A stretch of DNA of 64,000 nucleotides from Methanobacterium paludis (lineage in GTDB: Archaea > Methanobacteriota > Methanobacteria > Methanobacteriales > Methanobacteriaceae). The notes beneath the pieces are model-generated. The model searched no databases. It saw only the letters and a program-made list of their open reading frames with translations, and was not told the DNA's origin. Position numbers and translations under genes: made by a program. Positions 26,247 to 35,556 of the stretch are shown one piece after another; position 1 is the first letter of the stretch; every line of letters begins with the position of its first letter. The stretch covers positions 2,357,001-2,421,000 of the forward strand of contig NC_015574.1 of the NCBI RefSeq assembly GCF_000214725.1. The letters are read 5' to 3'.

Positions 26247-27306
26247 ATCTTTTAAAGATTTAAAAGTTTCTGACCTTGGGGAAAAAAGATTAATAAAAAG
26301 GCTCCTTGAAAGGAGCCAAAAATCCCAACCTACTTCTCTTTTTTTAGAAAAATTCCTGGATGAAAATTCAGTTAAAAGCACCAAAGATGATGCAGCCCTC
26401 ATTGACCTTGGAGAAAATTATCTTGTTGCAACTTCAGACCTACTAATGCAATCTGCTCATTTTCCAGATGAAATGACACCCTTTCAGATGGGTAAAAAGG
26501 TTGTAACTGTTAACGTCAGCGATATTGCAGCCATGGGTGCCGATACTATTTGTATAATCGTTTCCATGGGATTGCCAAAAGACATGTCTCTTTCAAACTT
26601 CGATGAGATGATCGAGGGCATACTTGAATCATGCAAACAATATGATATGGTACTTATAGGTGGAGACACCAACGAATCTGCGGATTTAACCCTCTGCGGA
26701 ACCTGTATCGGCATGGTTAAGAAAGAAAATGTGCTGATGAAAGGTGGAGCTAGATCTAGTGATGTTGTCGCTGTTACAGGGAAGCTTGGACTTGCAGCAG
26801 CAGGATTTGAGCTTTTATTTTGTGATGAATCTGAAGAATCTAAATTAGAGGGTTTAGATCATGGTTTCATGAGCCTTGCTTTAGAACATGCCCTTCAACC
26901 AGAAGCAAGACTGAAAGAAGGGATTCTGCTTGGAAAAACAGGAGTTGTAACCTCTGCGACAGATATAACCGATGGATTGCTGAGTGAAATCGGTGAAATA
27001 ATAGATGCATCCCCTGAAAATATTGGTATAACATTTTATGAAGAACAGGTTCCAATACCTCATGAAGTACATGAAATTGGAAATATTTTGGGTAAAAATC
27101 CACTTGAAATGGCTTTAACCTATGGAGAAGATTTTGAACTTCTTTTAACCGTTCAAAAAGATAAATTTGATGATTTGAATCATTTAAAAAATGTTGTGGA
27201 TCTTCATGAAATAGGTTTTGTGGATTCATCCGGAATTATCAAAATGATAGATAAGGATGGAAAAACAAATGTAGTAACACCAAAAGGTTATGAACACCTT
27301 AAATAA
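26233..27306 (+). CDS. thiL: Thiamine-monophosphate kinase
   Basis: 357 residues. ThiL motifs: DDAALIDLGENYLVATSDLL, the AHFPDEMTPFQMGKKVVTVN segment, NVSDIAAMGA, IGGDTNES and SATDITDGLL. It phosphorylates thiamine phosphate to thiamine diphosphate. The N-terminus has about 30 extra residues compared with many bacterial ThiL, including LGEKRLIKRLLE. The start overlaps cfbA by 14 bp; ATG at 26236 is an equally good alternative. Confidence 0.93.
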   Translation: MMPSKSFKDLKVSDLGEKRLIKRLLERSQKSQPTSLFLEKFLDENSVKSTKDDAALIDLGENYLVATSDLLMQSAHFPDEMTPFQMGKKVVTVNVSDIAAMGADTICIIVSMGLPKDMSLSNFDEMIEGILESCKQYDMVLIGGDTNESADLTLCGTCIGMVKKENVLMKGGARSSDVVAVTGKLGLAAAGFELLFCDESEESKLEGLDHGFMSLALEHALQPEARLKEGILLGKTGVVTSATDITDGLLSEIGEIIDASPENIGITFYEEQVPIPHEVHEIGNILGKNPLEMALTYGEDFELLLTVQKDKFDDLNHLKNVVDLHEIGFVDSSGIIKMIDKDGKTNVVTPKGYEHLK

Positions 27307-27364
27307 TTCTTTAATAAATTGTATGGGTTTCTTAAAATAAACCCTTTAAAGAGTGGTGGAAGCT

Positions 27365-28372
27365 ATGAGAAAGGAAGCAATACTTTATGAGAAAATTGGG
27401 AAAGCCCTGAACTGTAAAGTCTGCCAAAGACGTTGCATAATCTCTGAAGGAAAAAAAGGATTTTGCACAATGCGGGAAAATGAAGGTGGAAAGCTTTACA
27501 CCCTCAACTATGCTGCAGCATCCTCCGTTGCAGTGGACCCTATAGAGAAAAAACCACTCTTCCACTTTTATCCCGGTTCAACTTCCCTGTCCCTGGGGAC
27601 TCTGGGCTGCAACTTCCGCTGTAAATACTGTCAAAACTGGACCATCTCCCAAGCAGACCTTGGAACTGTTCCAACAAATGAAATACTTCCAGAACGGGCT
27701 GTTGAACTTGCAAAGGAGTATGGATGCAAATCGATCTCCTGGACCTACAACGAACCAACCATGTGGTTGGAATACACCCTAGATTCTGCTAAACTCGCCC
27801 ATGAAGCAGATATAAAGACTGTTTACGTTACAAACGGTTACATGACAGAGGAAGCATTTGAGCTTCTGGCTCCGCATCTTGATGCTGCCAACATCGACCT
27901 CAAAGGTATGTCAGACAAGTTTTACAGTGACCTATGTGATGCCCGACTCCAACCTGTTCTTGACAACATTAAACGAATGTACGAGAATAATATTCATATA
28001 GAAATTACAAATCTTCTAATTCCAGGTTACAACGACTCTGAAGAAGATATAAATGCCCTTGTAAAATTCATGGTAGATGAGGTTGGTGTTGAGGTTCCGC
28101 TCCATTTCACAAGGTTTTTCCCCTACTACCAGCTGAAGGATGTGCCTCCAACTGCAGTTGAAACCCTCAAAAATGCATATGAAATAGCGAAAGATGCTGG
28201 TATGAAGTACGTCTACGTTGGAAACATACCACACACCGATGGAGAGAACACTTACTGTCCAGATTGTGGTGAGCCATTAATCGAACGGGATGGGTTTCAG
28301 ATAGTTGATGATGAACTTGAAAAGAGTAAAAAATGTCCCAAGTGTGGGGCGGGAATTGATATTGTTGTTTAA
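27365..28372 (+). CDS. amrS: AmmeMemoRadiSam-system radical SAM enzyme
   Basis: 335 residues from ATG 27365, chosen because GGTGG lies upstream; GTG codons at 27353/27356 would add four residues. The radical SAM cluster is CNFRCKYCQNW (about 82-92). Other family marks: CKVCQRRCIISEGKKGFC at the N-terminus, SWTYNEPTMWLEY, NIDLKGMSDKFY and a C-terminal zinc-type CPDCGEPLI and CPKCGAG. The family co-occurs with AMMECR1 and Memo proteins; its substrate is unknown. It follows thiL by 58 bp. Confidence 0.93.
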   Translation: MRKEAILYEKIGKALNCKVCQRRCIISEGKKGFCTMRENEGGKLYTLNYAAASSVAVDPIEKKPLFHFYPGSTSLSLGTLGCNFRCKYCQNWTISQADLGTVPTNEILPERAVELAKEYGCKSISWTYNEPTMWLEYTLDSAKLAHEADIKTVYVTNGYMTEEAFELLAPHLDAANIDLKGMSDKFYSDLCDARLQPVLDNIKRMYENNIHIEITNLLIPGYNDSEEDINALVKFMVDEVGVEVPLHFTRFFPYYQLKDVPPTAVETLKNAYEIAKDAGMKYVYVGNIPHTDGENTYCPDCGEPLIERDGFQIVDDELEKSKKCPKCGAGIDIVV

Positions 28373-28654
28373 ATGATTAAAGGAATATTTCTACTTTTTA
28401 TAAATACAGATTTCTTTTCTTTGATCGTGACCAATAGTCATAGTGAACAATATTCTTTTAAAAAAAAATGTTGAATTCTTATTAGTTGAATTCCTATGAA
28501 TTAGTAATTAAAAACTCTAAAATTTTAAAAATAAGTTTTAATAGAGGCTTAATAAGTTTTAATGAGTTTAATTTCTTTTATAATCCTTTATTAATAAAGA
28601 GTTATTAAAAAAATATTAGAAGTAGGATTAGTTTTATTTAATTAAATTCTTAAT

Positions 28655-29941
28655 TCAGTCTCCCATCCGGCTCACCCTCTCAAACTTCTCTTTTTTATCT
28701 AGAGATTTGGTTGCATCTACACCAACCTTGGTTGTGGTACCATCAGGCAGTGCGCAGGGATCAAGTGATGAGCCCCTGGCTTTTGGAATTATAACAATAT
28801 CATCATCACCTTTAACCCTGGTTGCAATTGCATATTCCAGATCATCGCTGTTGAAGATATCTATATCTTCATCAACCACAACACAGTGTTTCAATGATGG
28901 GTGTGCTGCAAGGGCTGCCATTATAACATTTTTACCATCACCCTGCGTCTGCTTCTGGATTGAAACTGCAGCATGGAGCCAGCAGCAGCCGCCCTCAGTT
29001 AAAACAACATTTTTAACCGTTGGGATGGTGTTCTGCACAGCTCTGTATATCCTTGGTTCCTGTGGTAAGCCCTGGAGGAGTTTGTGTTCGTTTCCTGCAG
29101 GCATTATGGCATGGAAAAGTGGATCCTTTTTGTAGTGCATCTTTTCAAGCTGAATGATTGGTTCCTGGCGCACCACATCATATGTATCTGTTAAATCGAC
29201 GAATGGTCCCTCAGATTCCCTTTCATGGGGTAAAATCCTTCCTTCAAGGAGTATTTCACAGTCAGGCACTTCAAGATCGACTGTTTCACACTTCACAAGT
29301 TTCATTTTCCCGTTGTGGAAGGTGTTAGCAACCTCGAGTTCGTCTGCAGTTATTGGTATGGATGTGCAGGATGCAAGGAGGGTAGCTGGGTTCATTCCAA
29401 TTGCTATTGCAATTTCAAGGGGTTTGTCCATTTCTTCTGCCTTTTTGTAGTAGGTGTAAAGGTTTCGTGGGACTATCCTGATTCCAAGCCTATCTTTATC
29501 ATTTACAAGCATTCTGTGTATTGAAGCATTCCTCACACCTGTTTGTGGGTCCTTTGCAATTACAACCCCTGCAGTTATGTAGGCTCCACCGTCAGCTCTG
29601 TAGTAGGTGGGTATAGGAAGCTCAGAAAGGTCTGCTTTCTTTGAGACCTCGAAGTTTTCACCGATTTTTTCCACGTTATCGATAGGAGTGGGTTTATCTG
29701 TTGCATCCATTATCCTGCTGGTTATTTCAGGCACGGTTGTAGATATTGAACGGGCTATTTTCTCCCTGGTGTTGCATATACCTGAAATAATCCTCATATC
29801 GCTTTTTTTAACATTTTCAAAGATTACTACATCTTTAGGATGTTCCTTCAATATTTTAGAAACTTCGTACTTTGTTGATATTTCTTCCTGGATTTTTATA
29901 ACCTTGAATTCATCTTCAAGGACTTTTAGAAATTCCCTCAT
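28655..29941 (-). CDS. UbiD-family decarboxylase, probable anhydromevalonate phosphate decarboxylase
   Basis: 428 residues. UbiD features: NASIHRMLVNDKDRLGIRIVPRN, the HERESEGPFVDLTDTYD segment with the conserved Glu near the prenylated FMN, ILPHE, and DPCALPDGTTTKVG with VDATK at the C-terminus. In Methanobacteriales and most other archaea the single UbiD paralog is the anhydromevalonate phosphate decarboxylase of the archaeal mevalonate pathway, so that is the likely role. ATG 29941 has GGTGA 5 bases upstream; a TTG at 29968 would add nine residues. Confidence 0.85.
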   Translation of the reverse strand: MREFLKVLEDEFKVIKIQEEISTKYEVSKILKEHPKDVVIFENVKKSDMRIISGICNTREKIARSISTTVPEITSRIMDATDKPTPIDNVEKIGENFEVSKKADLSELPIPTYYRADGGAYITAGVVIAKDPQTGVRNASIHRMLVNDKDRLGIRIVPRNLYTYYKKAEEMDKPLEIAIAIGMNPATLLASCTSIPITADELEVANTFHNGKMKLVKCETVDLEVPDCEILLEGRILPHERESEGPFVDLTDTYDVVRQEPIIQLEKMHYKKDPLFHAIMPAGNEHKLLQGLPQEPRIYRAVQNTIPTVKNVVLTEGGCCWLHAAVSIQKQTQGDGKNVIMAALAAHPSLKHCVVVDEDIDIFNSDDLEYAIATRVKGDDDIVIIPKARGSSLDPCALPDGTTTKVGVDATKSLDKKEKFERVSRMGD

Positions 29942-30031
29942 AAATTCACCAGCCTTTAATCCTTTCAACTAATTTGTAATCTGACCTTCACATTTAAAGC
30001 CATATATCTTTTAAGTATCCATTAGCGTTCT

Positions 30032-30256
30032 TCATTTAATTGTGGTTGCAACGAACATCACAAGGAGTATAACGGTTATTCCGAGATATATGTAGTTTGC
30101 AGAACATCCGCAGCCATTCACGTTGCACTGGCTTTTTTCATTCTGGATTGGGTCTTCTTGGTTTGGGTCTTCTTGGTTTGGGTCTTCTTGGTTTGGGTCT
30201 TCTTGGTTTGGGTCTTCTTGGTTTGGGTCTTCTTGGTTTGGGTCTTCTTTCTCCAT
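30032..30256 (-). CDS. Small tail-anchored membrane protein with EDPNQ repeats
   Basis: 74 residues. After MEK come six EDPNQ repeats and one EDPIQ. Then follows a short cysteine cluster (CNVNGCGC), and one hydrophobic C-terminal helix (YIYLGITVILLVMFVATTI). The architecture is a flexible acidic arm on a tail anchor. The N-terminus starts 13 bp after the purE stop, and GGGG lies upstream of the ATG, so it is probably expressed with purE. No family recognised. Because the repeat is perfect and low complexity, the frame could be questioned, but the coherent membrane tail supports it. Confidence 0.65.
   Translation of the reverse strand: MEKEDPNQEDPNQEDPNQEDPNQEDPNQEDPNQEDPIQNEKSQCNVNGCGCSANYIYLGITVILLVMFVATTIK
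30150..30239 (-). repeat. 15-bp in-frame tandem repeat
   Basis: Six identical 15-bp units encode EDPNQ; a seventh, degenerate unit follows on the 3' side of the plus strand. Perfect identity points to recent expansion. Confidence 0.97.
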
Positions 30257-30269
30257 TTAATCCCCTTGA

Positions 30270-31313
30270 CTATCGTTGACATCTCATGTTGTCTTTGAAC
30301 TTCAGGAGATCCTTTTTTATATTTTTATCGCCTAATCCTAATATTTCAGCGGTTAATAAAGCTGCGTTACCCCCAGAATCTATCCCCATGGTTGCAACTG
30401 GCACTCCTGGCGGCATGTTGACCATTGAAAGTAATGCATCCATTCCACCCAGTTTTATGGCGCAAGGCACCCCTATGACTGGTTTCTCTGTGTAGGCCAC
30501 AACTGCACCGGTAACGTGTGCAGAAAGCCCTGAAATAGCTATATAAATTTTAACATCATCCATCTCTTCCATATAAGTTTCAAATCTTTCAGGGTGCCTT
30601 ATTGGAGATATAACTGTTGAATCATAGGATATATTCATTTTATCAAGGACCATGGTTGTTTTCTTTGCCACTTTCATGTCAGAGTGGCTTCCAGATATAA
30701 CAGCCACATCAGGGCACTTTGTACCATTTTCAGTTTTATCTGCCTTGTCCTGTTTTGGTGAGTTACTCTCAGATCCGCTCGTACTGAATACCTTTTTGGA
30801 GTAGTAATCTCCTTTGAGTTTGTCTGCGAGTTTTTCTTCATCATTTTTTATTTTGAAGAAGAACTCTTTCCTCATTGTTGAAAGTTCAGATCTAATCTTC
30901 TCATCGTGAACCCCTATTATCTGGGCTGCAAGTATTGCAGCATTTTCACCACGATCTACTCCCACTGAAGCCACAGGTGCCCCAATTGGCATTTGAACTG
31001 TTGCAAATAAAGCGTCCAGTCCGCCGAACTTAACGTCCACTGGAACACCAACAACTGGTTTGTGGGTGTTGGCAGCTATGATTCCTGGAAGATGAGCTGA
31101 AAGTCCTGCAATCCCTATGAAAACTTCCACACCACTTTTTGTGGATTCTTTGACGATCTTTTTAACCTTCTCATGGGTTCTGTGGGCCGAAGCAACTCGA
31201 ACATCGTAGGGTACCTTCAATGTTTCCAGAATTCTTATGGCCTTCTCTGCTATAGCAAAATCAGATGCACTTCCAAGTATTATCATTATCCCTGGTTCCA
31301 TCATACCCCTCAT
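30270..31313 (-). CDS. purE: N5-carboxyaminoimidazole ribonucleotide mutase, tandem-domain PurE
   Basis: 347 residues, two PurE domains joined by a polar linker (about 165-190). Domain 1 is canonical: LGSASDFAIAEKA, VASAHRTHEKV (catalytic His), IAGLSAHLPGIIA. Domain 2 keeps the fold (ISGSHSDMKVAKK, ISGLSAHVTGAVV) but replaces the SAHRT motif with SPIRHP, so it is probably non-catalytic. Tandem PurE is known in methanogens. It converts N5-CAIR to CAIR in purine synthesis. The exact start among ATGs at 31313, 31304, 31301 and 31286 is uncertain; GAGGGG favours the middle ones. Confidence 0.92.
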   Translation of the reverse strand: MRGMMEPGIMIILGSASDFAIAEKAIRILETLKVPYDVRVASAHRTHEKVKKIVKESTKSGVEVFIGIAGLSAHLPGIIAANTHKPVVGVPVDVKFGGLDALFATVQMPIGAPVASVGVDRGENAAILAAQIIGVHDEKIRSELSTMRKEFFFKIKNDEEKLADKLKGDYYSKKVFSTSGSESNSPKQDKADKTENGTKCPDVAVISGSHSDMKVAKKTTMVLDKMNISYDSTVISPIRHPERFETYMEEMDDVKIYIAISGLSAHVTGAVVAYTEKPVIGVPCAIKLGGMDALLSMVNMPPGVPVATMGIDSGGNAALLTAEILGLGDKNIKKDLLKFKDNMRCQR

Positions 31314-31584
31314 TATTATTTTAATTAAAATTATTGTTTTATAAGTACAATCAAGTTATTTTCAGTGGTTAAAACCATATTTACACTAAAATTATATGAT
31401 TGAAGAAAGTAAATAAACTTTCGTAGATATGTAAAAAAAAGTTAAAATAAAAAAAAATGGAAATGTTGAACCTTGATATATTGAAAGTGTTGAATAGGGA
31501 TTTGTTGAATATTTGAAATATCTCGAAATTATTTAAGTAATGTTCATATATGAATAAAGAAAGGAAACTATTGAGGTGTACCTT

Positions 31585-33309
31585 GTGTCATGGACAATAC
31601 TGATGCTTTTTTTACTCCTGGCATCATTCAGAACAATCAAAAAACCCAAAGATATGACCGTATCCGTGATAATTCCAGCTTACAACGAAGCAAAAACTGT
31701 TAAACATGTTGTAAGCGTTGCAAAGTCTCTAAGCTACATCCTTGAAATCATAGTTGTAGACGATGGATCAACAGACGGAACTGCCAGAATCGCTGAAGAA
31801 GCTGGTGCAAGGGTTATAAGACACCTCGAAAATAAGGGCAAAGGTGCGGCCATTAAAACCGGTTTTACCAACTCTAAAGGAGACATAGCTGTATTTTTAG
31901 ATGCTGACCTTCATAACTTAACTGCAGACCAGGTTGAACGGATCATAAAACCCATATTGAATGGAGAAGCAGACATAACAAAAACCAAGTTTAAAAGAGA
32001 AGCAGGTAGGGTAACTCAACTTACAGCTAAACCACTTTTAGATTTCTTCTTCCCAGAGGTAAAATTTGACCAGCCCCTCAGCGGCCAGTTTGCAGCTAAA
32101 AGGTCCTTTTTAAGCAGTATAAAACTTGAGGATGATTACGGTGTTGATGTTGGAATTGTTCTGGACGCAGATGTGCGCGGTATGAGGGTTAAAGAGGTTG
32201 ATATTGGCAAAATAGACCATGTACTATCTTCTTTAGGTGACCTGAACCTCATGGCCACAGAAGTTGTGAGAACCATTGTGGATAGGGCAATGGAATATGG
32301 TAGGGTCACAATGATGGACTCTCTGGGAAAATCTATTAGAATGGGGATACTTGGACTTTCACTGACCATACTTGGTGTTTTCTGCATATTTTTCATCACA
32401 TTTGTGCCCCTAAATTTTGGATTAGTAATTTCAGTAGTGGGTATGATAATTGCCATTTTCTACATAGCTAAGATCATAAAAATGTCTTTCCATATAATCC
32501 GAAGGTCTGAGGCGAAGTTACGTACCCTCAAATCATTTTTTTACATGCACTCACCCATCATAGTCTCGGGATTGATACTCATAGCAATGCTCACAACACT
32601 TTTAGGTTCCGTACACATTTATGACGGCAAAATATCCGTGGAACCCTCCTCAAGAAACCTTATATATTGGATAGAACCTGCTCATAACCAAAGCGTAGAT
32701 GTAAGAGGCCCATATACTGTTGACAGTGCACTGGAAAATGAGTACACCATCATGAGAATGACCCCGGAATCTATAGCCACCCTGGAACTTGGGTACGGAG
32801 ATGCCGTCTATATTAATAATCAACAATACATCCTGAACCAATCCCTCCCAGGGGAGGGCAATACTATCAGGATACCTTATAACGCCAGAAATTTCCTTGG
32901 AATAAATGTAGGAGACGTTATAAGTGACAGCAATCTGAGAAACGTCTTCAAGAATGTTTACGCTGCAAAGAATCTGCAGCTGCAGAATACAAACAGTAAC
33001 ATAACTGTTAAAGAAGGAGTACTCATTAAAACAGATTCAGAAAATGGAAGGGCCGTTAACATATCCATTAACGGTACCCCAGTTACAATGACCTCCGGAA
33101 TATTTAAAAACGGGGCTTACTCCATTTATGTTGACGGTTCAAGGTATAAAACAATTGAAATTAATGATGATACGTCATCAACGTCTTATTATGTAAAAGT
33201 GGGAGAATACACCATAAAAATAGATATTGGAGCATTAGGTACCGCACAATCAGATATGGAATTCGCACCTTCAAGTGAAGGTAAATTCTTGAACTTCACC
33301 TCCTCATGA
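31585..33309 (+). CDS. Membrane family-2 glycosyltransferase with extracytoplasmic C-terminal domain
   Basis: 574 residues. An N-terminal hydrophobic segment leads into a GT2 domain (about 25-235): VSVIIPAYNEAKTV, VVDDGSTDGTA, FLDADLHNLT (DxD metal site) and LSGQFAAKRSFL. Two membrane helices follow at about 250-300 and a third at about 325-348. The last 225 residues are beta-rich, probably outside the cell, with NxS/T sites (NQSV, NQSL, NITV, NISI). The GT domain resembles dolichyl-phosphate sugar or glucosyl-phosphoglycerate synthases. GTG 31585 is preferred because GAGGTG lies 6 bases upstream. The substrate is unknown. Confidence 0.82.
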   Translation: MSWTILMLFLLLASFRTIKKPKDMTVSVIIPAYNEAKTVKHVVSVAKSLSYILEIIVVDDGSTDGTARIAEEAGARVIRHLENKGKGAAIKTGFTNSKGDIAVFLDADLHNLTADQVERIIKPILNGEADITKTKFKREAGRVTQLTAKPLLDFFFPEVKFDQPLSGQFAAKRSFLSSIKLEDDYGVDVGIVLDADVRGMRVKEVDIGKIDHVLSSLGDLNLMATEVVRTIVDRAMEYGRVTMMDSLGKSIRMGILGLSLTILGVFCIFFITFVPLNFGLVISVVGMIIAIFYIAKIIKMSFHIIRRSEAKLRTLKSFFYMHSPIIVSGLILIAMLTTLLGSVHIYDGKISVEPSSRNLIYWIEPAHNQSVDVRGPYTVDSALENEYTIMRMTPESIATLELGYGDAVYINNQQYILNQSLPGEGNTIRIPYNARNFLGINVGDVISDSNLRNVFKNVYAAKNLQLQNTNSNITVKEGVLIKTDSENGRAVNISINGTPVTMTSGIFKNGAYSIYVDGSRYKTIEINDDTSSTSYYVKVGEYTIKIDIGALGTAQSDMEFAPSSEGKFLNFTSS

Positions 33310-33646
33310 TCTTGTTGAAGTTTGTAATCTCCTAAATGTAAATCAATAACTTAATTTTTTTTATTTCATTTATCTGGATCCTGTAAAATTAAAAGTTTAT
33401 TCTATCTAATTATCAATCATTTATCAAAACTAATATGCGTTGACCCCCATTTCCCATTTTAAAAAACTTAAACATTTAAGCAGCATTTTAAAGTAATTGA
33501 TTAATTTTTAATAAATGATACTCAATGATCAACAATTAAATAGAGAGTTTAGGGAATTTCAAAAAAAATAAAAAATGGCAAAAAAGAAATAAGTCGTGCA
33601 TAAAATCCTGCACATAAAGGTTTTTACAGTTAAATGGGGTTTTATT
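33310..33646. other. Convergent intergenic region
   Basis: 337 bp between convergent genes (GT2 plus, MMP11 minus). AT-rich with A/T runs at 33350-33365 and 33560-33590 that would serve as oligo-T terminators on each strand. No gene seen. Confidence 0.5.
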
Positions 33647-34579
33647 TTAATAATAAACCTTAACAGCTTCTTCCATATCCTCATAAAGTCCTAACGCTGC
33701 AAGAGCCCCTATCTTACCCCTAGAACCTGTGACCTCAACAAATTGAACTCCCGCTTCTTTTCCAACTTCTTCAGCCTCTTCAATGGTTTTCATAGATTTT
33801 TTAGCTGATATTCCGTATGATCTGAGCGTTGCTGGAATATTTATTCCATCTAGAACTGCCATTGCAGTTTTATCAGAAAGGGTGCTCTCCCTAAGAAGTT
33901 CACATGTTTTTTCTACGAGTTTATCTCGTTCCCCAGGTTTTACAGCAAATACCAGTGCTATTGCAACGCAGTTCTGGGTTTTGTTTGGGTTGTGTGGGAA
34001 AAGTTGGCAAGTGACATGATCCAGATATTCAAAACCCATCTGGCTGAGTTTCATGCCTATATTGTTTGCAAGGGTCCATGTAGCGCCTTCCTGCTTTGTG
34101 TCGGTGTCGTCGATTCCTATAACAACTTTCTGGAGTTTTGGAGTTACAACTGCAGCTCTTCCAACCTTTGAACCTCCTCCTATATCATAAAGTTCCACAC
34201 GTTTCACTCCATGTGCCATTCCCCGGCACATTGCAGCCCCAACACCTGCGCCTGCAAGCCCCGCATGTACAACCTTCACTTCCTCCCCATCGACAGATAC
34301 CTCTTCAATTCCAGCTGCTGCAAAGCTGGGTTTAAGGTTTAGATCGGTTTTTCCAACCTTAACTAAGTAAGTATGTTTGTCGCCATCTTTTTTTGAATCT
34401 AAAACTAGTTCGCTTGTTCTTTTGTACTGATAAATCATCCATCCAGACCCTGCTATACAGGGGTGGTATTCAACAAGTTCCACCAGGTCATCATCAACCA
34501 TTGTAAGGACCTTTTTGTAGGGTGCTACCCACGGGTCCTTGAATTTCTCTTTTAAATCGTCAGGGGTCAATATTTCCAT
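33647..34579 (-). CDS. Methanogenesis marker protein 11
   Basis: 310 residues, matching the MMP11 family (TIGR03280) found in essentially all methanogens. Marks: PCIAGSGWMIYQYKRTSE, HAGLAGAGVGAAMCRGMAHG, VVIGIDDTDTKQEGATWTLANNIG (about 154-177) and YGISAKKSMKTIEEAE. The GIDDTD motif is shared with TiaS, the tRNA-Ile agmatidine synthase, suggesting a phosphotransfer or nucleic-acid-linked role. The function is unproven. GGAGAT precedes the ATG. Confidence 0.92.
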   Translation of the reverse strand: MEILTPDDLKEKFKDPWVAPYKKVLTMVDDDLVELVEYHPCIAGSGWMIYQYKRTSELVLDSKKDGDKHTYLVKVGKTDLNLKPSFAAAGIEEVSVDGEEVKVVHAGLAGAGVGAAMCRGMAHGVKRVELYDIGGGSKVGRAAVVTPKLQKVVIGIDDTDTKQEGATWTLANNIGMKLSQMGFEYLDHVTCQLFPHNPNKTQNCVAIALVFAVKPGERDKLVEKTCELLRESTLSDKTAMAVLDGINIPATLRSYGISAKKSMKTIEEAEEVGKEAGVQFVEVTGSRGKIGALAALGLYEDMEEAVKVYY

Positions 34580-35018
34580 AAAATATCTCCATAAATCTTT
34601 TTAAATGTTCAACTAACTCTTTGTTACTAATGAAAATTATTTCCACAGAAAATTATTTCTAAATATAATATTCTACAGATTTACTATTAAAACTATTAAA
34701 TTTCTACAATTAGAATTTTAAAATTACTATTAGAATTCTAGATTTTCTAGATTAAGTTGGATTTTTGTTAAATGTTAAATACTATTGTAAGTAGATCATT
34801 TTTTATCTTTTTTAATTTGATTTTTTAATATTTAAATTCGTATAAAATAAAATTCAATAAATAATTGTAGACTACTCTGTTACTAAAAAATAGTTAAAAA
34901 GAATTATTTAAAAAATCAATGAAGGTACATCTTTCTGAAAGGTTATTCCAAATTCACAAACATGATAGTAAATGATGATTAAAATAATTAAAAATAGAAA
35001 ATAAAAAATTATTTCAAG
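34580..35018. other. AT-rich intergenic region upstream of MMP11
   Basis: 439 bp between the ribH stop and the MMP11 start. Mostly A/T runs; I see no gene. The stretch 34620-34760 contains several TTCTA/TAGAA words and probably holds the MMP11 promoter. Confidence 0.5.
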
Positions 35019-35429
35019 TTATTTTAAACGTTCACACATCTTAACAACCGCTTCAACAGCACGTTTTCCATAATCAACACGCTGATGTGCCTCAAGTCTT
35101 GTCATTTTAGGGCCGGATATTCCCAGGCCAACTGGTTTGTTGTAATCCAGTGCAAGGTCTGCTATTTTACGTGAAGCATGCTGTGCTACAATCTCATCAT
35201 GTCCTGTTGCACCTTCTATTACAGTACCGATAGTTACAACTGCATCGATGTCATCCTTTTCAAGGAGTTTTCTTATTGCAAGGGGCATATCAAAGACACC
35301 GGGAACTGTTATAACCTCTGTTATCTCAGAATCTAAAAATTTAGCATGTTCCTTTGCTAATTCTAACATCATATGAGTTATATCGTAGTTGAATTCAGAT
35401 ACTACAGCTCCTATTCTAACTTTTACCAT
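35019..35429 (-). CDS. ribH: 6,7-Dimethyl-8-ribityllumazine synthase
   Basis: 136 residues. Archaeal RibH marks: SEFNYDITHMMLELAKEHA, VPGVFDMPLAIRKLL, TVIEGATGHDEIVAQHASRK (catalytic His) and RLEAHQRVDYGKRAVEAVV. It condenses the ribityl pyrimidine with butanone phosphate in riboflavin synthesis, which also feeds F420 and FAD. I chose ATG 35429 because a perfect GGAGGT site precedes it; the frame can be extended only into that site. Confidence 0.95.
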   Translation of the reverse strand: MVKVRIGAVVSEFNYDITHMMLELAKEHAKFLDSEITEVITVPGVFDMPLAIRKLLEKDDIDAVVTIGTVIEGATGHDEIVAQHASRKIADLALDYNKPVGLGISGPKMTRLEAHQRVDYGKRAVEAVVKMCERLK

Positions 35430-35556
35430 TTTATAACCTCCACTCAATTTAAAAAAAATTCGTTTCGACTTAGAAAATATTTGGATAAAATTTCAGGGTT
35501 AAGAAAAGTTACCTTCAAATCCAAATCTGGCTTAAATAATTAGTACTTGTAATACT

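Noticed and set aside
30150..30239. Repeat array considered as iteron or origin element
   Set aside because: Units are perfect, 15 bp, in frame with a coherent protein, and no origin-associated gene or AT-unwinding element is adjacent.
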